DNA from: Ectobius pallidus
Lineage: Eukaryota > Arthropoda > Insecta > Blattodea > Ectobiidae
Assembly: GCA_964059195.1 (NCBI GenBank)
Contig: CAXKWD010000006.1
Span: 134,414,039 to 134,478,038, forward strand
DNA: 64,000 nt
Direction: 5' to 3'
The notes beneath the pieces were generated by a model. That model made no database searches. It saw only the letters and a program-made list of their open reading frames with translations, and was not told the origin of the DNA. This document shows, piece by piece, positions 34,855-46,073 of the stretch. Each line of letters begins with the position of its first letter. Within the stretch, counting starts at the first letter, position 1. Both the position numbers and the translations under genes were made by a program.

Positions 34855-37010
34855 TACACCACAAAAGCACATCCAACCAGATAATCTTCCTTCTCGTCCA
34901 TACAGGAGCCATCAGTGTAAATGGAATATTCATGGTGGTGGTTGCTGCATTTATTTTGCACAAGACCCTTCAGATAAGAACTAGGGTGACCAGAGAGTAA
35001 GAAATGTGCTTTTCTTTCTATTTTATCACTGGGGATTTAGCCCAGATGTTCACGACCTTTCTTGATATCTGTTAACCTGGCTCTGTATATGCAGGACAAA
35101 TATAAGGGTTAGCCTACTATGTATGCAGCGTTGTTAGATACAGTATGATATGCTCTTCCTATGCATAGTATGAAGTCTCTTTGAATTTGAGCGAGCTCCT
35201 TTTGATCGCATTTTTTGTTTACAAAATCCTTAAAAGCAGGTGCACAGTATAATACCATTGGCTCGAAAGCACCATGGTAGATTATTTAGGATTGAGCTAT
35301 TTAACCCCGAGAGGGTCTTGTTGCCATAGACAGGCCAGTCAGGAATTTGCCGGCTTTGATGGCAAGGGAGGCGAGATGTGCACAAAATGTAAATTTTCTG
35401 TCTAGAACCACCCCTAAATATTGTAATTGATCAACTAGTTTAATTTACTCTCCATTCATAACTAGTTTGTGTTGCTTAAACTTCCTTTTCCTAGTTGTGA
35501 TCATTTCTTTGAAGGATTAAAACTCAGCTTGTTTTTTTTTTGTCCCCATTGATTGAGGGTATCTAGGAAAGCGTTTGCTTTACTTGTCAGATGCTCCGTC
35601 GTTTTAGCTCTGATTAAAAGTAATGCATCTTTTGCATATTCAATTATTTTACAATCTACCGGCAACATCTGTTTGAGAAAATCATCATACAAAATTATTC
35701 AGAAACCAGGACTACAGATTGATCCCTGAGGGCAGCCACAGGATATGTCCCTTACAGTAGTGGAGTTACATAGCGTTAATTGAGCTTTCCTGATGATAAA
35801 ATAACTTTTAATCAAATTAAATAAATTTCTTGGACATTCCTTGGACTTTAGCTGTAGGAGTATCTTCGGCCACATTCTTGGTTGAAGGCTCCTGCAATGT
35901 TGAGTATGACTAGCAAACCTAGCATTTTTGCTTGTAGTGTGTGTTTTATCCATCGGACTACTTCGTAGACTGCATCCTCGGTTGATCTATCTGGTAAAAA
36001 CCAAACTGGTTAAGGCTTAATGAATTGTTATTGTACAGTTGGAACATAACTCGGTCAATTATGAGTTTTTCTGGTATTTTAACCATTACAGGAATGACAC
36101 TGATCAGTGGGAGATAGCTTGCTGAGACATTCTTAGTAGCAGAATTTTCTTTTGGTATTCCCTTTACCACCGCGATTTTCCAGATGTCGGGAATATGCTG
36201 ATGTCCGTACATTTCTTATATAAATTGAAGAATAGGTCAGAATTCTGTTGTAAAGTATTTTTAACTAGCCTATATTTGCTGAAATAGCACCAGTCCCTGG
36301 GGCCTTTGATCATCTTGCCTCCAGATTGCCTTTCAATCTTGTTCTTACTGAATAGTGCTTCATCCTCGGTATCTGGAGTTTTAAGTGATTCCTCATGTTG
36401 TGCAACTTGAAACTGGTCATCTGTAGTATCTGTAGGAAAGAATTTTTCTGTTAAGCTCTAACTCCCCTCTTGATAGTCGTAATTGTTGAGGTTACTGGAT
36501 TTCCTGCACATTCTATATACAATGGTCCACGGATTTCAACTTCTTTGAGATGTACAGAAGGATTTCCAGCTTTCTGTTTTTGCTTCAAGAATAGCCCTTT
36601 TTGTATTCTGATTTCGCCTGAAAATACTTTCCTTCATACTTTTGTTTCAGAGGTAAGCATTGTGTTCTTGAGAAACGTCTTTTACATTCTAACATCTGTT
36701 TTCTCATAATTGTTAGTTTTTCTGACCACCAATAGTTCTTCGTTTTACTACTGTTGAGTTTCGGAAGATTTTTTCACACAGATCTATAATAACCAATGTC
36801 AAATTTTTTACCACCGCATTTATATCCTCTTCATTGATGCACTTCATAATTGCTAGATTTATTAAATCTTTACTGCGATGTTCGAACTGTCCCCATTTAA
36901 TGTTTTTTGTTTTGTATTTTCGTGTGCCTAGCCACATGTCAGAAATCTCAAACTCGTAGTTTGTGGGAAGAGAGAAGAGAAAGACAAGCAAATTCAACAC
37001 ATAGCTTAGG
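34855..37010 (-). pseudogene. R1-like non-LTR retrotransposon ORF2 remnant
   Basis: On the minus strand, from high to low coordinates: a linker (36713-37000), an RT N-terminal region (36212-35958, HIPDIWKIAVVKGIPK), the RT block GCPQGS (about 35715), and a degenerate catalytic box with YAKD in place of YADD (about 35640). NKLSFNPSK (about 35510) and a ribonuclease H start YTDGS (about 34900) follow. Multiple frameshifts and the altered YADD show it is inactive. The 3' portion beyond RNase H is missing. Confidence 0.7.
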
Positions 37011-37427
37011 CAAAACTAAAACAGTTGCTCTTTATATGGTGTTTTAATTGCAAATTTTGTACATCTTGAAGTAACACCTAACTCACTGTATGTTTTTACA
37101 CATATAAGGAAGGGATGATTTTAGTCTCAGTGATCCTTTTTTCTACCCCTCATGAACCTTACTTGCTTGGAATTTCTTTGAAATATAATAGATATCAGTC
37201 ACCCAGAAAATAATACTAGTAGAATTGGGAAGAATACTGATCTGATACCAGCCACCGTCTATAGGGTTAAGCACTGGTTTTGCAGTCACAATTCAATCTC
37301 CAAATATCATTATAAAAGGGTGTTTCTAAGATAGCTTCATTGTTATAGCGAGTTACATTTAACATTATTAAGATACGAAATTCACCGGGACCAAACAAAA
37401 ATATTGCTATATCCGGGTTTATCGTTA

Positions 37428-38078
37428 CAGTTGACTCCCTCTAGTCCGGCCTCGGATGGTTCGGCCGCCGGATGATCCGGCCGACTTCTTGGAATGAGTC
37501 ATCTGTGCGCGGAAGGGTTTCTCACGGCAGTAATCGACTAGAATAAACATTCTATTACTGAATGACATTCTTCTTATGGTGAGGAATGTTAATATAAATA
37601 GATTATTGGGCAGCATACACCACTGTTTATTGATCCTTTTGTGATGTTACTAATCTCACGTGGAGCCTTCATCTTGAATAAACATGCCTGTTTAGTTTTC
37701 AGTCTTAAGTGTAAACAAATCACATCAGTTCACAGCAATGGAACTGGCGACTACCTTTGTCGAGCAACAGGCTGCTGCATCAGCTATCGATGTAATGTTC
37801 ATGAAGAAGTGGCGTGATTATGCTTTCAAAAAAAGAGTTCAACTAAAAAAGCAGAAGAAAATAACAGATTTATTTAATTTTTGAAATTGTAATTGTAATA
37901 CTGTATTTTAATTTTTGGGTAAGTACGCTTTAAAAAATCGACAAAACCATCTTAAAAGTTGATTTTTGCTTTAATAGGTTATACTTGACACGTTTAAAAG
38001 ACCGCCGGATGGTCCGGCCATTTTTTAATCCGGTCGAGGGTCCGGTCCCGGGGTGGCCAGATTAGAGGGAGTCTACTG
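37428..38078. mobile_element. Tigger-type MITE nested in the pogo element
   Basis: Flanked by TA (37426-37427, 38079-38080). Ends CAGTTGACTCCCTCTAGTCC / ...TTAGAGGGAGTCTACTG, with CCGG-rich subterminal repeats (TGGTCCGGCC). At 37738-37885 the plus strand encodes a transposase C-terminal-like tail (MKKWRDYAFKKR, then KITDLFNF). 651 bp. Confidence 0.7.
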
Positions 38079-38767
38079 TATATCAATCTTCGTTATACAG
38101 AGCTTTGACTGTATTTTTGCTTACTAAATGTATTATTATAGTATTTAAATAGGGTACTCTGTTGATAATAAACATTTATGTTTTAGATAGGTCTATATAA
38201 TGATATTAATAGTACAAAGTCTGTGCCATGTGTATCAGAAGAATGTGAAATATGGCCTATTAACATCATCTGGCACTTTGTTGTATCAGTTAAACTGATT
38301 TTATTTCAGTTGTACTTATCAGTTATATTTTCTTCACTATAGTCGTAGCATTTTGTTTCTTTATTGGTAAGCTTTCGCTGGTGTTTTTTTTCACTCATTA
38401 CATGAAATTGGGAAGAATTTCCAGTATCATAATGTAAAGTCTGGTGAGAAAGTTAATAACAAAGAAATCAATTAATTCATTGCCTGGTTGTGCTGCACAT
38501 AACTTGTATTCATTAGATTGTGTCAGCTCAAATGGTGTCATAAGCCAATTCATCTCCCTTCTGGTATTGAAAGAGATAGTAAAACTACAGATAAGGATGG
38601 GTTTTGTTATTTTGGATACAAGACCACAGGACCATATTGTTTAGATTAAAAGATTTTGCAAAAATATCGATTCAGTTATAGTGGATGATAATGCCTTCAC
38701 TTTAGGAGAAGTAAAATACTAAGTTTGTTTCTTGATAATAGTAGGCCTATTTAAGATATGTTTATGA

Positions 38768-38772
<5 letters not shown>

Positions 38773-38800
<28 letters not shown>
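38773..38800. repeat. (TA)n microsatellite
   Basis: Uninterrupted TA repeats directly before a tRNA-like SINE. Confidence 0.9.
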
Positions 38801-38803
<3 letters not shown>

Positions 38804-38965
38804 CACTGGCATGGTCTTGTGGTTAGTGTCACTGCCTACAGATCCATTGGCCCGGGTTCGATCCCCGGTAACTCCTCGGATTTGTCTGAGGTAAGGAGGT
38901 CTGGAACGGGGTGCACTCAGCCTCGTGATTCAAATTGAGGAGCTACGTGAAAGAAACTTTTCTGT
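38801..38965 (+). repeat. tRNA-derived SINE
   Basis: A-box-like TGGTCTTGTGGTTAGTG and B box GGGTTCGATCCCCGG lie about 40 bp apart, followed by a unique body (GAACGGGGTGCACTCAGCC). Not a true tRNA: there is no pairing acceptor stem. Confidence 0.6.
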
Positions 38966-39203
38966 TTAAGTATTTAATGTGGTTGGCTAAAAATCTATAC
39001 CTGCACTGTATTCTGATATATTCAGATATCATGCATCCATTGGAACTCTCCTTCGTTTATTAAAATGGCTTCCTGGATTTTTAGTATGCAGCCTACCAGT
39101 AATAAAACATTGAGGAATTGAGAATATTGAGAATACTTACATATATCCATATTGAGGAATTATTGTAAAGTATTGTAAAATATTTATTTTATATTTAGAG
39201 GTA

Positions 39204-39817
39204 CAGTAGAGTTGCGATAATCCAGGTTAATTGAGGCTGATGGTACCTCGGATTACAAAAAACTCAGATTACACGGGAAAAAGGAAAATAACAGAATTTT
39301 CAACTACATACATATGTACATAAAACTAAGTCAAATTTAATGTGTAGATATTAAAGTTACAGATAGATACATACCATACATTAACAATGTTAGAAGAAAG
39401 ACTCTTTACAAGGATTTACAACTTAAGCCTTTATATCGTCATTGATACTGCAATATGTCGTGTGTAAAAAAAATTGCCATTTTAATTTTAGTGCTTTTGT
39501 GATCAAAATGGTCAGACCTACTTTCTTACAAGAAGGAAAATAACAGAATTTTCAACTACATACATATGTACATAAAACTAAGTCAAATTTAATGTGTAGA
39601 TATTAAAGTTACAAAAGCACTAAACTTAAAATTACATGAAGATAGGTCTGATCATTTTGATCACAAAAGCACTAAAATTAAAATGGCAATTTTTTGACTT
39701 ACGACGTATTGCAGTATGAACGACGATATATGGATTTTTTAAAATTTCCTGTTTTTTTGCATCTCGCATTACACCGATTCTCGGATTATCAAGGCTCAGA
39801 TTATCATGACTCTACTG
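39204..39817. mobile_element. pogo/Tigger-type MITE with internal duplications
   Basis: TIRs CAGTAGAGTTGCGATAATCC / GATTATCATGACTCTACTG. Left flank TA, right flank TG (one change). An internal section starting GGAAAATAACAGAATTTTCA is present at 39282 and again near 39534. A second section (TTTTAATTTTAGTGCTTTTG) near 39478 is inverted near 39665. Confidence 0.65.
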
Positions 39818-39959
39818 TGTATTGTTTGTGTATATATTTGCTATGTTTTAATAAAAATATATAAAATTACTGTTGTGATTGTATTGTGCTAATGTAGATT
39901 GGGGTCTTAAGTACCTCAGAGACAAAGTAAACAATTACATGTGAAATGGGTTAGGAATA

Positions 39960-40760
39960 ATGTTAGCATTCCTTATCATTTTTTCCTATGCAAAGTAGTC
40001 ATTTTCCCTAAAGTTCATACATTTCCTAAAAAAAAATCCTAAAACTTTTTTTACCCTAATTTAATATTCCTATTATTTTTCCCTAAAGATCGTTTTTCCT
40101 AAATCTTGATGTTCCTAACATTTTGATTATAATTCCCTGCATTTTCATCCTTATTTCTTCAAAGGAATAGTGATTATTCATGAAAGTCCTATTGGCTGGT
40201 GCTTTTGTGCTCATGTCGCGGATGAGGTGAATGGCATTTATATGAGCATAGTGTAAGCGGGCAATGTCTAGATTTACAGGTATGTAAAAGAACTACATTC
40301 TAAATTTAACAGTGCTTTGGGTGAGCTTTAGCATGTACAGGTTTACAAGGAATTTCACACTGGGTAAGGCTGTGAGAGCAAGACCGAAGAAGAAATGGTT
40401 GACAGTGCATGGTTGCATTCCATCGTTATGGAATAGGGGATATATAAAGACAAGCAGAGGACACCTGTTTATATTGGACTGTTCACATTATTAGAAAAAT
40501 ATACATGATCCTCGTAATAAAAAAAATGTTCCACTTACTAATGATTTAGTCTATTATTGCTATAGTATGAAATTCCTAATGTATATAAAGAAAAATATTT
40601 GATGAATTTTCAGTGTTTAAAAAACATATCAGTTAGGAATTTTTAGTCTTAGGAAAAATCCATTTGGATATCAGCTTTTTTTGGAATTATCAGCTAAAAA
40701 AAAAAAGTTAGTAGGAAAAATGACTTTAGGGAAATGATAGGGAATCTGTGTTATCCATAT
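39960..40760. mobile_element. Probable TIR element rich in TTTTCCTAA motifs
   Basis: The left side CATTCCTTATCATTTTTTCC and the right side GGGAAATGATAGGGAAT are inverted. Subterminal zones at 39970-40130 and 40630-40735 carry repeated CCCTAAA/TCCTAAA in opposite orientations. The centre (40150-40500) has no recognised coding. Exact ends are uncertain. Confidence 0.4.
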
Positions 40761-42050
40761 TTTGCTCATGGAAATGTTATCTCATATTTTCTCATGCATT
40801 TGGTTTATTCGGCAGAGAGGGGAAAGAAGAAACTAGAGAATTGGCCAGAGCTACCTTGAGTTGAGAACAACAAAAAATCCTTGTGAAGCTACTGGATACA
40901 TGTTAACACCTATCAGTTATCATTTGTAAGTGCATATAAGCAATCATTGGTGGTGGTGGTGGTGGTGGTGATGGTGGTAATAGTAGAATTATTTATGTTA
41001 AATAGAGGAATTGTTATGTTGGATTTGTCATATATATTAATTATATTGTCACTGTCCGTTTATCTAATAAGATATTTATCAATACGTATGAATGAGGTAT
41101 TAAAAGATTTTTATTGAATTATTTACATAATGTTATGTTTTGATAAATATTTTGGTCTAAAAATTAATTAAAATTGTATCAGCAACCTATTTGGATATAC
41201 GAAGGGGCTTTGGATATACAGTCTGATTTGTATCAATTTCTATTGTTTAATGGCTAGGGATCTTATTTTATTATGAGGAAAAATATTACATTTTGGTATA
41301 AAAGCGGGTTAATTTCAATGTTATTTTACAAAATATCAAATCCCTTGGATATTATCTTTCATTTTGTAAACTTTAACAATTATTCTTAACATGTGGCTAT
41401 AGTGTAGATAAACTGATATAACACAATCTCCTTGACCCACTTATATCGAGGGACGAGGGTGCATTGAGGATATAAATTACGGGGCACTAAAATATAGCTA
41501 AATATAAATTATGTTGAAATTCAAGTAGGCCAATTAACCCACTAAAGTCATCTCTTTACACAAAATTATTTTTATTTTAATTGGGAAAAAAAAACAGTAT
41601 ACTTTTTAATTCTTCCCACTTACGTCATTGACATACCTTGCTTAATTCAATATTTATTGCATTAATGTGCACATATTATATTTATGCCACTTTTGATAAA
41701 TATATTATTCATGCCTTCTTAAAAAATGCCTTTCTAAAACTCAAAATTTGTCTTGAAAAACAGAATTCCAGATTGGAAGCTCTAAAAACTGCTCAGCTGA
41801 GCGATCATTTTTTTGTTGTTGCAATATTTTAAAATCCCCTGAGAACAACAGATACCAGCTGACTTATCTCTGTTATGTATAGAAGCAGATGAATGAAGAT
41901 CTGATGAAAGACTTAACAAGGAAAAAATATTTAGGCATAAATAAAGTAGAAGCGTACAGAAATAATTTTTTTCTTAAGTTTTGATTAACATCGAAGTTTC
42001 AATAAATAAAATTTTATTTTGTGGTTTATTGTTTTAATATTTTGAATTAC
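40761..42050. other. No recognised gene
   Basis: AT-rich. A (TGG)n microsatellite lies at 40947-40979. Confidence 0.4.
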
Positions 42051-42110
42051 AAGTGTAAGGGGGCACCAAAATTAGTGCTTAGGCCATTTATAGGTCTTAA
42101 TCCGGCCCTG
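42050..42110 (-). mobile_element. hAT-like terminus
   Basis: Minus-strand CAGGGCCGGATTAAGACC is a typical hAT start. The partner end was not found. Confidence 0.35.
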
Positions 42111-44050
42111 GCTTTGACCATTCATAACTTAGTTTTATTTCCGCCGCTGTAATAATCGCAGGACACCAATATTATGTAATAATAACAGTTGCACAGTACA
42201 GACGAAAAGACCTGCATCACAGACTGGATGTTAGCGACATCATCTGGGGAATTGTCGAACTACAAGGAGTTGAGTCGAGAATAATTGCTGTCTCGATTGT
42301 TCAAAATGTGTCGATGTTTACTATTCTCCGTGCGAAAGAGAGAAGCAGTAGAACAAGTGCATCTTTTGATGTTCCGGATTTTATCCTGACATCTCAGGCT
42401 ATTCAACAAATCACTGTTTACTCGTATATACAATTACGAATGTTTTAAGTAAGACGCCACTAAGTCAACACACGTACAGTACTCGCAAAGATAGGGTTAC
42501 AACTTCTTTCCTTTATATAGTAATTTGACGAGTTATTTGAGTATACGGTATGTACATCTGTATAGGGGTCTTGTGTTTGGTCACTAAACATATAACGCAA
42601 GTTCTTAATTGAGCAAGGAGTTTGTTTTTGAATTTGTCACTGTAAAGGCATAGAAGTTCTTAGTTATTCTTGTCACGTAGTCCTTAAGCATTTCAATTTC
42701 TAGATCCTCATTCATATCATAGCTACCGATAATTCTTAATGCCTTGTTCTGAATAATCTGAAGTTTGTTGAAATGTTCCGTACGTAACTTTTATTACGAA
42801 ACTTTAGTCCTTCCCGCCATCTGTCAGTGGAGATTGAAACTGGAACTTAATGTAACAGAACATAAAATGTGTTCAAGGGCGGGAAAGTGGAGGATTCAAG
42901 AAACTAATGGAGGGCCGGGAGACGAGGCACTGAAAGTGCGAAATGCTCTAACCCCTACATTCACCCCTCCATTTTCCTTCTCCTGGCACGCGTCTAGTCC
43001 CAGATTCAACCTGTTAGTTGCCTTTGCCTGGTGTTGAACGAGAGTAGTGGGGACAAGTGTAACTTCGCACTTCCAATGCCTCGATTGCCGGACCTGAACT
43101 AATGTATACTTTGTTGTGTTAAAAATGAATATACAGACACCAAATAATCGACAAATAATGTCAGAACAGCGTATCTTGGTCAGTACGTTAATTATAGCTT
43201 TTGCGTCGATTTCAAACACTATAATTATTCTTAATTCCTTAGTAAATTAAAACAATTAATTGGATATGCCAATGCTAAAGAAACCTCGGATACAAAATTA
43301 CAGGCTGTCATAAAGAAATATATAACTGTGTTTTCCGTTAAAGAGGCCATGATATTCCTAAAGGTTAGAACTATCGACTAGTCAATTACACATGTAGGTG
43401 GTAAGTTTGCCGCCAGTTTAATTTTTCTCTTTAGCATTTAAAACTTGTTTTCCTCTCTTTAGTGTTTAAAACATGTGGTTCTTTTAAATTCACTGTATTT
43501 TCCCACCTATTGCATTATCTATGTGTGCCTCCGCGATTTTAGTGTTCTGGTAAATTATAACGTGGGGTCCTGCAAACAAGATCAAGTCAGGGAGGCTCAT
43601 TAGATAGGCTTTACGGTTAGCACAAAAAGAATGTCACTTGTCTAACGCCTAGAGCCGACAGTTTATCACTCACCAAGCCTCCAGTAATCACTGACCGAAA
43701 ACACGATACGGAGGGATTACTGCTCGCTTTTCTATCTACGAAGGGAATTATTCACCGGGAATCAGTATAAAGATTTCTATAGGTAAATTATATCTTTTAT
43801 CATGTTCCGTTTAGTTAGAAAATTAGTTATAATTTCGTCATAAAAGAAACTGTGTTTCGAAACGAAATGAGCAGTGTAATAGAAATTATAGGTGTGAAGG
43901 AAGAAATCAGTTCTTACATGACGTGTTTATCCAAAAGAATAGCTTGATTGGTAACAGATTGTAGCAACATTCTTGAAGTCAACATCTAGTCTAATTTTTC
44001 ATATTAACATAGATTTTAATGTGGGACTTATGGGTTTGGGTACTGAGAAA
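42111..44050. other. No recognised gene; one GC-richer block
   Basis: 42820-43080 is distinctly less AT-rich, with open frames on both strands (one plus, one minus). Having both strands open, with no splice-like edges or motifs, suggests a repeat rather than a gene. Confidence 0.3.
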
Positions 44051-44056
44051 TACATG

Positions 44057-44815
44057 GAATTATTAAGTGCCAGAATGATACTTTATGAGCTTGTATGCGG
44101 GACGGGAAAATGTCTGTCCGTCCGTCCGTGTATCTGTACGCACGATAACTCAAAAAACGCTGTATCGGATTTTCATAAAACTTGTTATACGAATTTATAA
44201 CGTCCATGGGAAGAAGCCTATTGATATTGGACCAAATCGGTTGATCGGTACCAGAGTAATGCCCAATTTAGTGCCTATTTTATGGCGATATACCGGTAAT
44301 ATAAAGAATTTATCAATTGCAAATCAGTTTTCATGACAACATATTGTTTTACAGTGTAGGCCTACAAATACGGCTTTGGAAATTCCAACACAGTTAGCTA
44401 TGACAAATAACACTATTCCTTCACATACGCTTGTCAAACTTGACCGTTAAACTGAGCGAGTTGGCCGAGATGATAACGCCGTGGACTCGGATTCTAAATG
44501 TCCCTGGTTCAAATACCGTAACCGGCCAATTTGTCATAGTTTCTTTTGTATTTTTGTGTGAGTGTGCGATTGTCAAGATATCACAAATCTGTATAGTTCT
44601 GCTGATACTGGGTGATTTTAATCTGATTAAAAAAAACTAGACCTTTGTTCTTCCGTAAGCGTTGCTTAATAAATCAATCTGGAGCTTAACTCGGAAATCA
44701 ATTAATTAAAAAAAAACATTCTATTTTCTGCATATCATAATTGCAATTATAACTGATTAAACAAAAGCATTCTGGCATTTTGTTACATCAGTGTACCTGA
44801 TTTTATTTTTTTCTC
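44057..44815 (+). repeat. Composite tRNA-derived repeat, copy B (one head unit)
   Basis: Same order as copy A (16205-17098, opposite strand): TTATTAAGTGCCAGAATGAT, a CTGTCCGTCCG tract and one head unit (about 44130-44290). A tRNA-like module follows with TGAGCGAGTTGGCC and GGTTCAAATACC (44452-44520). The tail section includes GCATATCATAATTGCAATTA and ends at CTGATTTTATT. A short open frame here is not a gene. Confidence 0.6.
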
Positions 44816-45000
44816 AGCAATGAATTTTTCTGGAAGCTTGTAATCTGACATGCTCTTTATTGATTATTTCAACAATTAAATACTATTTTCAGAATTAATT
44901 AAATTGTTGCAGTTATGGATAGTTACCTTCAAAATGGCAGCAACGTTTCGTTCACCGAAATGCCGTTTCCGTGGTAATTTCCACAAATGTCAGTATTTCT
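44816..45000 (+). repeat. Single arm of the 57180-57900 inverted-repeat family
   Basis: TTTTTCTCAGCAATGAATT through AATGCCGTTTCC is clearly related to both arms of the inverted repeat at 57180-57900. It begins directly where the composite repeat ends. Confidence 0.6.
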
Positions 45001-45119
45001 GAGATTCTTCTCTTTTTTATTTATTTATTTTTATTTTTTATCATCGTCACCCTCTAAGAGATCATAGGAGACCCTCTAAGAGGTGTTGTTTGGTGTAGGT
45101 GTTCAGTAAATTTTATTAC

Positions 45120-45240
45120 AGCCGACATTCTCCTTTCTGAGTGGGAAACGTCTACAAATAACATTGAGTTTGACCTGTTTGGGGCTTGAACGCGGGCCTT
45201 CCGAATGCGAGTTCTTACGTCACTAAATTCAAAGCTACTC
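45120..45240 (-). repeat. Decayed tRNA-like SINE head
   Basis: The minus strand shows a B-box-like CGTTCAAGCCCC and TCGCATTCGGAAGG, as in tRNA-derived SINEs. The A box is poor. Confidence 0.35.
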
Positions 45241-45745
45241 GGACTTATAAAATTTAAAAAAACAGTAATTTTCTGATATCTGTCCTATCTATCGCTCAAC
45301 GGAAATATAAGCTCTTTCTTCGTAGTACTGTTTTCTCATTACTTCCTTATTTCCTATTAGCCATTTAAGTTATATTCATTTCGTTTACAATCTTAGAGTG
45401 ACTTGATCTTTTCCTAAAACATCCCTTGTGTGTATAATATTTTTAAAAAGTGAATAAGGTATATACCATTTCACACGAATGAAGGTTATGAACTTTTGAA
45501 AGGACTCTGAAAAGGAAATAATGAAAACGTGACGTAAAACGAAACCCCTTTCTTCTACCCGCATATCACTTTTATCATGCAAATGTATTAAATTATGGCG
45601 GCGCAGTTATTTTAAAAAGCCCAGCCCCTTTTTCTACGCACTTTGGTGTTGCACCAACAGTAAGAAACCTTATAATTCTGTTTTTATTTTCAGCCTTCGC
45701 ATGAATGTCGATAAATGAACGTGTATAAACCGAAAATAAACATAT

Positions 45746-45751
45746 TTATTC
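45746..45751 (-). promoter_or_regulatory. Candidate poly(A) signal of the minus-strand gene
   Basis: AATAAA read on the minus strand (TGAATAAATATG context), about 95 bp past the stop at 45847 and followed by T-rich sequence. Confidence 0.4.
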
Positions 45752-45846
45752 ATAAACATCCGAACATATAAGTACAAATACAACTTGTGTGTGTAAGTTT
45801 CCTTCAAATTATGCTTATTGTCGGCCAGATCCAGTTCTTTTCAATA

Positions 45847-46073
45847 TTATTTCTTCTGGTGTACGAATGCTTTCACGTAGGTCGGTCGGATTGGGGCTAG
45901 CTGTTCTCCTGGTATGGAGGTTATAACAGATTTCACCATTTTTACTTCCTCTGCTCGTACCATAGGCACGGTAGGTAGAGTTTGTTCGATCTCAAAATTC
46001 AAAGTCGAGTTTTTAACATAAATACACGTTTTGCGGTCTCCCCAATCCCCAAATACTATTTTCAGAAACATGT
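45847..46073 (-). CDS. Terminal exon of the candidate minus-strand gene
   Basis: 75 codons including the stop, open after a TTTCACAG acceptor. This is the better supported of the two exons because a short 3' UTR with AATAAA follows. Confidence 0.5.

Larger units (their letters stand above)
34026..38111 (+). mobile_element. pogo/Tigger-type element disrupted by later insertions
   Basis: The left end CAGTCAAACCTCCATTTAACG and right end ...TTCGTTATACAGAGC...TTTGACTG are imperfect inverted repeats. At about 34694-34800 the plus strand reads a helix-turn-helix of CENP-B/Tigger type (VKQTEVATKYGLSQSTLATF). The rest of the transposase is lost. Within it sit a pyrimidine-rich duplication (34190-34690), an R1-like LINE (minus strand) and a second Tigger-type MITE (37428-38078). 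Boundaries are approximate because the TA flank is not exact on the left. Confidence 0.5.

Noticed and set aside
39980..40110. Telomere-like TTTTCCCTAAA repeats
   Set aside because: Irregular, few, and mirrored at the other end of the same block, which fits transposon subterminal repeats.
42765..43219. Opposite-strand open frames of 90 and 107 codons in a GC-richer block
   Set aside because: Mutually antisense, no splice-like edges, no recognisable motif; the longer frame also depends on its uncertain start.
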